DNA of 19,733 nt, from positions 1 through 19,733 of the forward strand of contig JBBQXY010000116.1 in assembly GCA_038209195.1 (NCBI GenBank), given 5' to 3'. The position numbers and the translations under genes are program-made. The stretch is from JBBQXY01 sp038209195 (GTDB taxonomy: Bacteria > Chloroflexota > Ktedonobacteria > Ktedonobacterales > Ktedonobacteraceae). The notes beneath the pieces are model-generated. The model did no database searches and was not told the origin of the DNA. It saw only the letters and a program-made list of their open reading frames with translations. Position 1 is the first letter of the stretch. Every line of letters begins with the position of its first letter. This document shows positions 1 to 8,018 of this stretch, piece by piece.

Positions 1-80
1 CCCCCCACTCCCCCACACCCTATTAACTATTTTTTTGGGGGCGCTTTTTGGCTTTCCCCCCACCCCCCCCCCCAAAAACT
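1..80. repeat. C/T homopolymer-rich low-complexity stretch with inverted repeat
   Basis: The first 80 bases are dominated by C, T and G homopolymers. An arm of five T and five G (32-41) is the reverse complement of the five C and five A at 69-78, so the stretch can fold into a hairpin. No gene upstream is visible. It may be the terminator of a gene lying outside the window, or an assembly-weak homopolymer region at a contig edge. Confidence 0.4.
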
Positions 81-109
81 TTGCGTACTCTCCTTACCTA
101 TGCTATACT
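81..109 (+). promoter_or_regulatory. Sigma-70-type promoter for the GNAT-FemAB-FemAB operon
   Basis: A -35 box TTGCGT (81-86) and a -10 box TATACT (104-109) are separated by exactly 17 bp. The -10 box is preceded by TGC, making an extended -10 (TGCTATACT). The implied start near 116 leaves a leader of about 25 nt before the ATG at 141. The same TGCTATA(A/C)T core recurs at two other promoters in this window. Confidence 0.65.
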
Positions 110-140
110 TGGCCTCGAATAGTGAGAAGGGAGCTTTTTG

Positions 141-707
141 ATGACACAAGACACCGCAAAGATGCAGAACCCGTTCATTGTTGGCGAGCGCATCTACCTG
201 CGACCGTTAGAGCCGCTACAAGATAATCACCTCTATTCGACCTGGATGAATAACGAAGATATTCGCCGCTATTTCTCTATTTACCCCACCAGCGATACCC
301 GTGGTAAAGAACGGCTGGAACTGCTCTATAAAGACGGCAAACATATTATCTTTGGCGTTGCCCTCAGCGAGAATAATCAGCTTATTGGCCTCGTGGGCCT
401 CAAGGATATCAATTACATCAATCAGAGCGCCGAGTTCTACGTCATTATCGGCGATCCCGCCGGTTGGGGCAAAGGCTATGGTACGGAAGCAACGAAGTTG
501 ATGATCCGCTATGGCTTCATGGAACTCAACCTGAATCGCATCCAAACGCAGGACATGGAAGATAATATTGGCGGCTGGCGGGCCGACGAGAAGGCGGGTT
601 TCAAATACGAGGGGACACTGCGCGAGGTCATTCTGCGCTTCGGTAAGTACAATAATGTGAAAGTCTATAGCTTGCTGCGCAGTGAATACTTGCAGCAAAA
701 TCACTAA
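141..707 (+). CDS. GNAT-family N-acetyltransferase (RimJ/RimL type)
   Basis: The 188-residue protein has the RimJ/RimL-like GNAT layout. An N-terminal strand (GERIYLRPLEP) is followed by a central beta sheet and the acetyl-CoA pyrophosphate-binding loop GWGKGYGTEA. The helix YGFMELNLNRI and a late segment KAGFKYEGTLRE complete the fold. Such enzymes transfer an acetyl group from acetyl-CoA to an amine such as a protein N-terminus, an aminoglycoside or a polyamine; the acceptor cannot be read from the sequence. I chose ATG 141, which has a GAAGGGAG ribosome site about 8 nt upstream; the TTG directly before it at 138 is less likely. It is the first gene of an operon with two FemAB genes, so a cell-wall or peptide amine substrate is conceivable, but that is inference. 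Confidence 0.85.
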   Translation: MTQDTAKMQNPFIVGERIYLRPLEPLQDNHLYSTWMNNEDIRRYFSIYPTSDTRGKERLELLYKDGKHIIFGVALSENNQLIGLVGLKDINYINQSAEFYVIIGDPAGWGKGYGTEATKLMIRYGFMELNLNRIQTQDMEDNIGGWRADEKAGFKYEGTLREVILRFGKYNNVKVYSLLRSEYLQQNH

Positions 708-728
708 TAATTGAGTATAGATATGACG

Positions 729-1832
729 ATGAGTGTGCAAGAAATAACTGACCGCGAGCAGTGGAATAGCTATTTGACCAGCCAGCCGCGAGGCCATTTA
801 TTGCAATCGTTTGAATGGGGCGAATTAAACAAGTACCTGGGCGGTCATATCTATCGCCTCGGTGCGCTTGAAAATGGGCAGTTGGCGGGAGCTTTACAGC
901 TTTCGGTGTCCGAGGTCCCCTTGCCTGCTTCGATCCCTGGCGTACATTTCAACTGGCTCTATGGTTCGCGTGGCCCTACGGTTGCCAGCCCTACATCCCC
1001 TGCGCTGAGGGCTTTGCTTGAGCAAGCCCATAAAATTGCACGCAAAGAGCACGCCGTCGTCCTGCGCCTGGAACCAAATATCGCTGACGATGATCCCGCG
1101 ATGGAAGACTGGATTGCGACCTACCGCTCCCTGGGCTTTCAGCTCAACCCGACGGCGGTGCATGGTCGCAGAAGCTGGGTACTCGACATTCGTCCTCCTG
1201 CTGAGCAACTACTCGCCGATTTCAAAATGACATGGCGGCAGAATGTGCGCAGTGCTGAACGCAAGGGTGTTATCATTCGTGAGGCGCAGGGCGAGGCCGA
1301 CTTTGCTACCTATTACGACCTCCTGAAGTTGACCAGCGAACGCGACGACTTCTTCATCCACGCGAAAGACTATCATCAGGAAATCTTGCGCCACTTTGCC
1401 AGCAAAGGTGATGCCGTTCTCTACCTGGCTGAGCACGAGGGCGAGGCCATTGCCGCGAAAATGCTCATTCGCTTTGGCGATTGGTGTTGGGACATGTTCG
1501 GTGCCTCTGCCAACAATAAACGCAATTTGAAGCCGACCTACCTCTTGCAGTATCGCTGCATCCAGTGGGCGCAGTCGCGCGGATGTAGCTATTTCGATTT
1601 CCGCACTATTCCCGAAGTTCTGGAGCCGGGCGAAGAGATGTGGGGCGTCTACGAATACAAAAAAGGCTTTGGCGGTTTCTCGCGCCTGAACATCCCCACA
1701 CAAGATTATGTCTATCGCCCACTGGTCTATAACGCTTGGCGCACCTTCGTTGAGCAACGTCGCTCCCGTCGCCATGCCGAGCGCAAACGAGTAGAATTAG
1801 AACGGGCCGCACGAGGTAAAAGTGAGCAATAA
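729..1832 (+). CDS. FemAB/FemX-family peptidoglycan-bridge aminoacyltransferase, copy 1
   Basis: This 367-residue protein belongs to the FemAB family, which uses aminoacyl-tRNA to add amino acids to the peptidoglycan stem peptide (lipid II). It shows the two-lobe GNAT-like arrangement. The characteristic motif WRQNVRSAERKG (about residues 169-180) is followed by TSERDDFFIHAKDYH, the chain TYLLQYRCIQWA and a C-terminal GVYEYKKGFGG. The frame opens at TTG 711 and also has ATG 723. I prefer ATG 729 because it aligns residue for residue with the start of the downstream paralogue (12 residues from Met to the QW pair in both). There is no strong ribosome site, so translation may be coupled to the upstream gene, which ends 21 nt before. 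Which amino acid is added is unknown. Confidence 0.87.
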   Translation: MSVQEITDREQWNSYLTSQPRGHLLQSFEWGELNKYLGGHIYRLGALENGQLAGALQLSVSEVPLPASIPGVHFNWLYGSRGPTVASPTSPALRALLEQAHKIARKEHAVVLRLEPNIADDDPAMEDWIATYRSLGFQLNPTAVHGRRSWVLDIRPPAEQLLADFKMTWRQNVRSAERKGVIIREAQGEADFATYYDLLKLTSERDDFFIHAKDYHQEILRHFASKGDAVLYLAEHEGEAIAAKMLIRFGDWCWDMFGASANNKRNLKPTYLLQYRCIQWAQSRGCSYFDFRTIPEVLEPGEEMWGVYEYKKGFGGFSRLNIPTQDYVYRPLVYNAWRTFVEQRRSRRHAERKRVELERAARGKSEQ

Positions 1833-1859
1833 AGATCTCACCATTGAGAGGATGTAGCC

Positions 1860-2945
1860 ATGGAGGCACGGATTATTCAGGACCGCCAGCAATGGAACGA
1901 TTTTGTGGCGGCTTCAACATGTTGCAATATCACCCAATCATATGAGTGGGGCGTGCTGGCTCCCCATCTCGGTGCCGAAGCTCTCTATGTCGGTGTCGTT
2001 GATGACGATGGCAAACTGTGCGCCGCCATGCTGCTCTTCATTGCCCCTGCCCCTGTCTTGCGCCGTCCCTATTTTTATGCTCCGCGGGGGCCGATCATTG
2101 ATGAACCCGATTCTCCAGCCTTGACCATATTGCTCAACTTTGTACGCGCAGAGGCACACAGGCGTGGTGCTTTCATGCTCAAAATTGAACCAAGCGTCCC
2201 CGATGGGGACGCCGCGTGGTTAGCCGCACTCCACAAACACGGCTTTCGCCCATCTCCCCATGCCAGCCACGTGCGCCACGAGTGGGTACTGGATTTGCGT
2301 CCAGACGAAAAAGCCATCCTGGCAGGTATGAAGGAGAAATGGCGTTACAATATCCGCTTGGCTGGACGCAAAGGCATCACCGTAAGACGCGGTGAGGGCC
2401 AGGCCGATATCGATACCTTTTACCGTATCTACCAGACGACCAGTGAGCGCGACCAGTTCTTTATCCATAACAAGGCACACTATGAAGATGTCATGCGCCT
2501 CTATAGCGAGGGCGACCGCGCAGCACTCTTCTTGGCGGAATACGAAGGTGAGACTATTGCCGCTACCATCGTCCTGCGCTTCGGACGCTGGAGCTGGTAT
2601 ATGTATGGAGCATCGTCCAACGTACAGCGCAACCTGATGCCGAACCACCTCTTGCAATGGTATGGAATGCAGTGGGCCAAAGCGCACGATTGCTGGTACT
2701 ATAATTTCCGTGGCATTCCCGACGTACTCGAAGAGGGGCAGGAGCTATGGGGCGTTTATGTCTTTAAACGTGGCTTCGGTGGCTATGCCATTCGCTCACT
2801 CGAAACGCACGACCTCCCCTACCAACCCTTGCTCTACGGCGTCTACCGCCGCCTCCTTGACATAAAACGCCACCGCGACGAGCGACACAGGACAAAGATA
2901 GAGAAGGTGGCGAAAGAGCGGGAAGAGTCCGCTGTCTCCCACTAA
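1860..2945 (+). CDS. FemAB/FemX-family peptidoglycan-bridge aminoacyltransferase, copy 2
   Basis: The 361-residue paralogue of the preceding gene keeps every family landmark: QSYEWG near residues 26-31, WRYNIRLAGRKG at 161-172, TSERDQFFIHNKAHY, NHLLQWYGMQWA and GVYVFKRGFGGY near 298-309. A Lys/Arg-rich tail follows. The start ATG 1860 has a GAGAGGA ribosome site 7 nt upstream. Tandem FemAB genes in Firmicutes usually add successive residues of a multi-residue cross-bridge (FemX, FemA, FemB in Staphylococcus). By analogy this pair may build a two-step bridge, which is inference. The stop codon overlaps the upstream arm of the terminator hairpin. Confidence 0.88.
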   Translation: MEARIIQDRQQWNDFVAASTCCNITQSYEWGVLAPHLGAEALYVGVVDDDGKLCAAMLLFIAPAPVLRRPYFYAPRGPIIDEPDSPALTILLNFVRAEAHRRGAFMLKIEPSVPDGDAAWLAALHKHGFRPSPHASHVRHEWVLDLRPDEKAILAGMKEKWRYNIRLAGRKGITVRRGEGQADIDTFYRIYQTTSERDQFFIHNKAHYEDVMRLYSEGDRAALFLAEYEGETIAATIVLRFGRWSWYMYGASSNVQRNLMPNHLLQWYGMQWAKAHDCWYYNFRGIPDVLEEGQELWGVYVFKRGFGGYAIRSLETHDLPYQPLLYGVYRRLLDIKRHRDERHRTKIEKVAKEREESAVSH

Positions 2946-2981
2946 AAAAGACCTGGTACGATGAAGTACCAGGTCTTTTTT
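2944..2981. terminator. Bidirectional Rho-independent terminator between convergent genes
   Basis: A perfect 16-bp inverted repeat (2944-2959 with 2966-2981) encloses a 6-nt loop. It starts with six A and ends with six T, so it gives a GC-containing stem followed by a U tract on either strand. It sits exactly between the stop of the FemAB operon (2945) and the stop of the convergent TPR gene (2995), so it can serve both. Confidence 0.93.
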
Positions 2982-2994
2982 AGTGAATATGCTC

Positions 2995-5900
2995 CTAATT
3001 CGCGCGCAACTCCTGCAACGTTGCCAATCGCTCTTTGGCTACGGTGTTTTCAGGATTTACTTTGGCGAGGTTGCGGTAGACGCGGCTCGCTTGCTCGTAT
3101 TCGCCTACGGATTGGTAGGTCTGACCAAGGAGATCGTATGCCTCGAAGTTGTTACGGTCGATCGTAATCAACTGCTGGAGCGCGGCAACCGATTCTTTGA
3201 CCTGCTGCGTATCAAAGTAGTGGCGGGCAATGACCGCTTGATACTCGGCGGCATCTTGCGAACGTCCGAGTTGTAAGCATAAACCAACAATCTCACGATG
3301 CAGTTCTATCGAGTTGGGCGCGAGTTCGACCGCACGTCGCAGATTAACCAACGCCTCCTCCATATTGCCCATATCAGCATAGATGTTGCCAATACGTTGG
3401 AACGCGAGAGCAGCCGCCTCGGCTTCGTGGTTCCTCTGATAGATATTGCTCAAGAGACGCAATTCCGCGATCCCTTCATCTAACATACCTCTGTTGACAT
3501 AAATGTCTGCCATCGTATCATGGGCACGCGGGTCTTGTGGTGCCAGTCGCACCATCTCATTTAAGACGTTGAGCGCATTCTCGGTCTGCTTCTTGTTGCG
3601 ATAGTGCTGCACCATGTCTAGGTATTCTTGCAATGCACTATCGACATCGCCCTGGCGCGCCGAAATTTCTGCCAGCGTGGAAGAAACCTCGTCCTGATAG
3701 GTGGTAGTCTGCTTCAACTGGCGCAAGATGGCCTGCATTTGTTCCTGTTTCCCGCTCCGCCCATAGGCTTTCGCCAGCAGCATCGAAATTTCGACTTCCG
3801 GTGCCTGGTGTTCTTCGCCATCTTCACGCGGACGTGCCTGCCAGATGCTCGGATCAATCTGCCCATTGGCCGAGGAACGACGTACACTTTGCAATGCCTG
3901 TTCGAGCTGCTCAATAGCCTCTTCTGGCTTGCCTTGCGAAAGTAGGCATTGTGCGGCACTGGCGCGGGCCATCACTTCCACGGCACTATCACGCACCGCT
4001 AACTGGTATGCCTCAATGGCTTTGTCGTAATTTCCTGCTTGGTGGTGTATTTGACCAAGTGCGAAATGGATATCAGCGTTATTCGGATAGGTTTCTGCTG
4101 CCTGGTTATATTCGCACACCACCGTCTCATAGTTCCGCTGCCCTTCGCCGCGCAGTTGCCAACGAATACGCATCAGCACCTCAAAGGTGGTAGCGCGACC
4201 CGTACTCAACACAGTAATCATGGCGATGTGCCAGCGCACAAGGGCCGTGATATTGCGTGGGTCTACCTGCAACACGCGCTGGTATTCCGCTACTGCCTGT
4301 TGCGAACGTCCCAATTTCTGGAGGGCCAGCGCATAGTTCAGGCGCGTTGAGACGCTGGTGGGGCTTTCCTGCAACGCCTGCTCAAGTTCTGTCAGGGCAC
4401 GATCCATATAGCCAAGGCGCAGGTACGACTCTGCCGCCAGTGTGCGCTCACGCAGCAGATCTTCTTTATTGCCTTGTGAGGCCAGTAGGTTAATCAGGCG
4501 CATCCGGTACGTCAGGTTGTTTGGTTCCAATTGTAGGATACGGCGATACGTGGCGATGGCATCATCGAGACGACCATTCACGACGTACGTATCGACCAGG
4601 ATAGCGTACTTCGTGATCGCCTGCTCGACTTTTCCCTGCCGAACATAGATTTCACAGAGAACTTGATGGACATCCAGATATTGGGGTGCTATATCGATGA
4701 TGCGCAGACACTCGTCGGTTGCTGGGGTCAGCAAGCCATGGTTGATATATTTTTGAATATCTCGCATGGATTGTACAACCTGGAGCCGAATATTTTCGGG
4801 TAAAGCGACAGTACTGGCAACCACCGCTTCCGCGACCTGTTTTAAAATCTCATCTTTGCTGCTTGCACCAGCCATCTGGGTTAACAGGTCTTCCCCCGCC
4901 CATCCATTGCTTGTATGCTTAACGGACGTGGGTTGGATCACCGGACTGAATTGGTCGGTATCATAGACATCTTGCTCTGGAGACAGCAGTGTCGGCGGTT
5001 CTGTCTCTACCGCTTGGTTCGCTGGAAATGCCTGCGTTACCTGTGTTACCTCAACGGCGGGTGATACTTGCGCTACTGGTTCAGGCGCGACAGAAGTCTG
5101 CTCCTGCGTTGGCGGTGTCGGCGCAACAGGTGCTTGCGGCTCATGTGGCTCAGGCGGGATAATACGCGTGACATTCCCCGGTTTGGCCTCTTCATTGAGC
5201 CACGCCGATGATACTGGGCCTGATGACTGTGTGACGGGCGCGATAGGTTTCATGATAGACGTGTCCTCTGACACGCTTTTGTCATGCGCTGTTGGAATGC
5301 GCTGCTCGGCTGTAGGTTGATCGGCGGGTTGCACCGCTTGCGTCGGCTGTGGCGCGGCAGCAGCCTTTTCAGCCTTTTGTACCACCTGCGTCTTATCTGC
5401 ATCGCTCAAGATGCCCGTGAGCCAATCAGGTAATTCTCCGTTACCGTTGCTGGCATCTGGCATGGATACTTGTGGCGATGTCGGCAATTGGGCCGAGGCC
5501 GGCGGCGGAATATTGGGTGCCATGGATGATGCGCCGCCGTTGTTAAAGGCCATTGTCGCCGTATCGTGTACTGTCGCTTGCTGCGCAGCAGGTTGCTGCC
5601 CCTGCTGGTTTTGTTGCTGTAGCCACGCTGCTTGCTCAGGCGATACTCCCTGCGTAGCATTCATATTGGGTTGCTGTAGTGGTGGCGGTGTCACTGGTCG
5701 TACTGGGGCCGGGGCATTCTGCATTTGTTGCAGCATGAACTCAACCTGGGCAACTTTTTCACTCCAACCACGGCTACGCAAGAACCCAAGCAGGGCACTA
5801 TAGACGGTGATTGCCTGCTCCTGCTCCCCCAATGCACGGTGAGCTTCCGCGGCTTCCTGGCAGAGTTGCACCAATTGATCGGATTCTTCAACCGTCAGCG

Positions 5901-7080
5901 CATCTAGATTGACACGATCTACCGCTTCATCAAAATGAATTGTCGCCGTGTGCAGGTCGCCCAGTGCGCGATAGCACTGCCCCAACGCGTAGTAGCAAGA
6001 AAGCGCATAATCAGGATCATTGAGCAACATCTGGAATTGCTGCACAGCGTCATTCCAGCGCTGCTGCTCCTGGTAGAGCCAGCCTAAAAAGTATCGCGCA
6101 TCTGACCTATCGAAGCCGCTCTCCAAAATCTGTTCACAGAGGTCAATAGCATCATTAAAACGCCCCTGGGTTTGATACGTTTGCGCTTGCCTCAATACTC
6201 CGGTGACCTGGCTAGCTGTAACTCGCCGATGTGGAGCTTGTTCCGTGCTGCCGTTCATATTTGCGGTGGCAAATGGTGCTGCGCCATTGGCTGCACCACC
6301 AAAATTGCCCGTGCTACCCATATTACCCATGATGCCAGTATTACCTCCGCTAAGGTTGCCCGTTGCCACTAAATCAGCGACGGGGCTACCTGGATTTGCT
6401 AACGGGCTGGATGGCGTCCCAGCCATCGTACCCGGTGCTGTTGCATATGTTGCCCCCACTCCTCCCTGGAGTGGCCCTGATGTTTGCTGCCGTTCTCCTT
6501 TAATGAGAGAGAGCAGTTGCTGTGCCTGTATATGTCGCGGGTCCGCACGCAACACTTCCTCGCATTGGGTGCGCGCCGCTGTAAGTTCATTCCGTTGGAG
6601 ATATCCTTGCGCGGCAGCTAGACGCTCCTGGATCATAAACGCGATATCTTTTTTCCCAAGGTAGTAGGCTGCCAAGCGATCATGTGGCTCTGGATCGTCG
6701 GGCGACAACTGAATCGCCTTCTGCCACGCCGCTTCAGCCCGCGCACCCTGTCCAGCTTGCGAATACAAATCGGCCAAATGCAGATAGGCGATATAGGCGT
6801 CGTCGCGTCTATGCAGAATGCCATAGAGTTCTGCCGTTTTGCTTAAAGCGATAACATTGCTAGGGTCTCGTTTTAAGGTGTATTCATACTCATGGAGTGC
6901 TTGCTGCCATTGCTTGGTCTGCATATAGCAGAAGCCAAGCCCACCACGTGCCATTGCATCGTCTGGGAACTCAGCTAGTGCCCGTTGGTACTCCTGGGCA
7001 GCCTCGGTCCACTGACTATCCCAACGGTAACGGTCGGCTGCATTCATCGCCGTACTGAAGGCTTGTCTGTTCCCAGGCAT
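2995..7080 (-). CDS. Very large TPR-repeat scaffold protein with disordered linkers
   Basis: The 1361-residue protein has three blocks of tetratricopeptide repeats, typically protein-protein interaction scaffolds. Block 1 covers about residues 10-195. A Gly/Asn/Ala/Met-rich linker covers about 200-285. Block 2 covers about 290-455. A long Pro/Gln/Ala/Thr-rich and probably disordered region covers about 456-735. Block 3, the longest, runs from about 765 to the end. Typical repeat cores are visible, such as GDLHTATIHFDEAV, GRLDDAIATYRRIL and GNYDKAIEAYQLAV. There is no signal peptide or membrane segment, so it is probably cytoplasmic. A short motif ELPDWLTGIL (549-558) stands out in the linker and may be a docking site. 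The start at 7080 has a weak purine-rich ribosome site. Partners and process are unknown. Its convergent end shares the terminator with the FemAB operon. Confidence 0.87.
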   Translation of the reverse strand: MPGNRQAFSTAMNAADRYRWDSQWTEAAQEYQRALAEFPDDAMARGGLGFCYMQTKQWQQALHEYEYTLKRDPSNVIALSKTAELYGILHRRDDAYIAYLHLADLYSQAGQGARAEAAWQKAIQLSPDDPEPHDRLAAYYLGKKDIAFMIQERLAAAQGYLQRNELTAARTQCEEVLRADPRHIQAQQLLSLIKGERQQTSGPLQGGVGATYATAPGTMAGTPSSPLANPGSPVADLVATGNLSGGNTGIMGNMGSTGNFGGAANGAAPFATANMNGSTEQAPHRRVTASQVTGVLRQAQTYQTQGRFNDAIDLCEQILESGFDRSDARYFLGWLYQEQQRWNDAVQQFQMLLNDPDYALSCYYALGQCYRALGDLHTATIHFDEAVDRVNLDALTVEESDQLVQLCQEAAEAHRALGEQEQAITVYSALLGFLRSRGWSEKVAQVEFMLQQMQNAPAPVRPVTPPPLQQPNMNATQGVSPEQAAWLQQQNQQGQQPAAQQATVHDTATMAFNNGGASSMAPNIPPPASAQLPTSPQVSMPDASNGNGELPDWLTGILSDADKTQVVQKAEKAAAAPQPTQAVQPADQPTAEQRIPTAHDKSVSEDTSIMKPIAPVTQSSGPVSSAWLNEEAKPGNVTRIIPPEPHEPQAPVAPTPPTQEQTSVAPEPVAQVSPAVEVTQVTQAFPANQAVETEPPTLLSPEQDVYDTDQFSPVIQPTSVKHTSNGWAGEDLLTQMAGASSKDEILKQVAEAVVASTVALPENIRLQVVQSMRDIQKYINHGLLTPATDECLRIIDIAPQYLDVHQVLCEIYVRQGKVEQAITKYAILVDTYVVNGRLDDAIATYRRILQLEPNNLTYRMRLINLLASQGNKEDLLRERTLAAESYLRLGYMDRALTELEQALQESPTSVSTRLNYALALQKLGRSQQAVAEYQRVLQVDPRNITALVRWHIAMITVLSTGRATTFEVLMRIRWQLRGEGQRNYETVVCEYNQAAETYPNNADIHFALGQIHHQAGNYDKAIEAYQLAVRDSAVEVMARASAAQCLLSQGKPEEAIEQLEQALQSVRRSSANGQIDPSIWQARPREDGEEHQAPEVEISMLLAKAYGRSGKQEQMQAILRQLKQTTTYQDEVSSTLAEISARQGDVDSALQEYLDMVQHYRNKKQTENALNVLNEMVRLAPQDPRAHDTMADIYVNRGMLDEGIAELRLLSNIYQRNHEAEAAALAFQRIGNIYADMGNMEEALVNLRRAVELAPNSIELHREIVGLCLQLGRSQDAAEYQAVIARHYFDTQQVKESVAALQQLITIDRNNFEAYDLLGQTYQSVGEYEQASRVYRNLAKVNPENTVAKERLATLQELRAN

Positions 7081-7248
7081 TCACGGTTCTCTTTCTCGGC
7101 TATCTAAACTATAGAACAGAGAGTACATGTTATCGTTTCACTCCCTGAACGAAACAAGTCCAGTTAAAACTAGGGTACTACAAATCGCTTGCTATGCCTC
7201 ATTTTTTGGTACTTTAGTACCTTTTGTTTAGCCAGGCACCCTACTCCA

Positions 7249-7743
7249 TTAGCCGCGGTAGTTAATGTACTGCAAGGCCACGGGATAGTCTTTTTGTTTG
7301 AGCAGCGTGATCACTGCTTGTAGCTCATCACGGCTCTTAGCCGTTACCCGCACCGCGTCGCCCTGGATTTGTGGGCGCACTTTAGGATACGTGTCTCGAA
7401 TTTGCTTGCTGATCTCTTTAGCGAGTTCAGGCGTAAGCCCCTGCTGCAACTCAATGACCTGGCGCACCTTGTTGCTTGCCGCATTCTCCTCTTTCCCCGC
7501 CTTAAAAATCTTCAACGATAGGTTACGACGTACTGCTTTCGATTCCAGAATATCGCGTACACTTTTCAGCGTGAGCGTGCTATCGGTGAGAATAGTAATA
7601 TTCTCCTTACTATGCGCCAGCTCCGTTTTCGTATCTTTCAAATCATAACGGGTTTGCACTTCACGTCGTGTCTGGTCGAGTGCATTGACCAACTCTTGCT
7701 CATCAAACTGCGAAACTATATCAAATGAACAGTCACTTGCCAT
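7249..7743 (-). CDS. yajQ: YajQ-family nucleotide-binding protein
   Basis: The 164-residue product matches the YajQ/UPF0234 family along its length. It shows the N-terminal signature SFDIVSQFDEQELVNALDQ, the segment RYDLKDTKTEL and the C-terminal RVTAKSRDELQAVI. Family members are about 163 residues, have two ferredoxin-like domains and bind nucleotides or RNA; some bind cyclic di-GMP and act as effectors (shown in Xanthomonas). Whether this one binds cyclic di-GMP cannot be read here. An AGAGAGGA ribosome site precedes ATG 7743 by a few bases. It is on the same strand as the TPR gene, 168 bp upstream of its start, without obvious coupling. Confidence 0.95.
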   Translation of the reverse strand: MASDCSFDIVSQFDEQELVNALDQTRREVQTRYDLKDTKTELAHSKENITILTDSTLTLKSVRDILESKAVRRNLSLKIFKAGKEENAASNKVRQVIELQQGLTPELAKEISKQIRDTYPKVRPQIQGDAVRVTAKSRDELQAVITLLKQKDYPVALQYINYRG

Positions 7744-7921
7744 GGAAATCCTCTCTTTACTGATAAAAATGGTACAGAATGGCTATTATGAGGAAGTCAT
7801 ACATGTATCCCAACAAATCCTTTGTTGGCTATCTGAGATCGATTGTAGCGTATTTCTCTTCGTTTTACCACTGTTTCACCGCTTTGTCCCCCAACTAGCT
7901 AACAGCAGTCCCATTACATCA

Positions 7922-7960
7922 ATGAGATTTAGGATATCCACCGCAATTGTTAAATCTCAT
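7922..7960. promoter_or_regulatory. Perfect 10-bp inverted repeat upstream of folD (operator candidate)
   Basis: ATGAGATTTA (7922-7931) is exactly mirrored by TAAATCTCAT (7951-7960) across 19 bp. The right arm lies just before an AT-rich segment with -10-like boxes (TATGAT at 7963, TATAGT at 7968), roughly 50-60 bp before the folD ATG. Half-site spacing of about 29 bp centre to centre is close to three helical turns, which would suit a dimeric regulator binding one face. It could also form a hairpin. Confidence 0.4.
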
Positions 7961-8018
7961 AATATGATATAGTGGGGAAAACGCTCTGAAACTCTCTCAT
8001 GAAACAAGGTAGCACCAT

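Noticed and set aside
216..797. 193-residue open frame antisense to the acetyltransferase gene
   Set aside because: It is a shadow of the codon pattern of the plus-strand GNAT gene, has no ribosome site and resembles no family. The same holds for the antisense frames across both FemAB genes.
5411..5803. Cys/Gly-rich 130-residue plus-strand frame
   Set aside because: It lies opposite the Gln/Pro/Ala-rich linker of the TPR protein, and the Cys-rich composition is just the complement of that low-complexity coding.
7208..7221. GGTAC-TTTA-GTACC hairpin considered as the yajQ terminator
   Set aside because: On the yajQ strand the stem is followed by an A run rather than a T run, and no plus-strand gene precedes it.
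7685..7972. 95-residue plus-strand frame in front of folD
   Set aside because: It begins inside yajQ on the opposite strand, lacks a ribosome site and shows no recognisable family.
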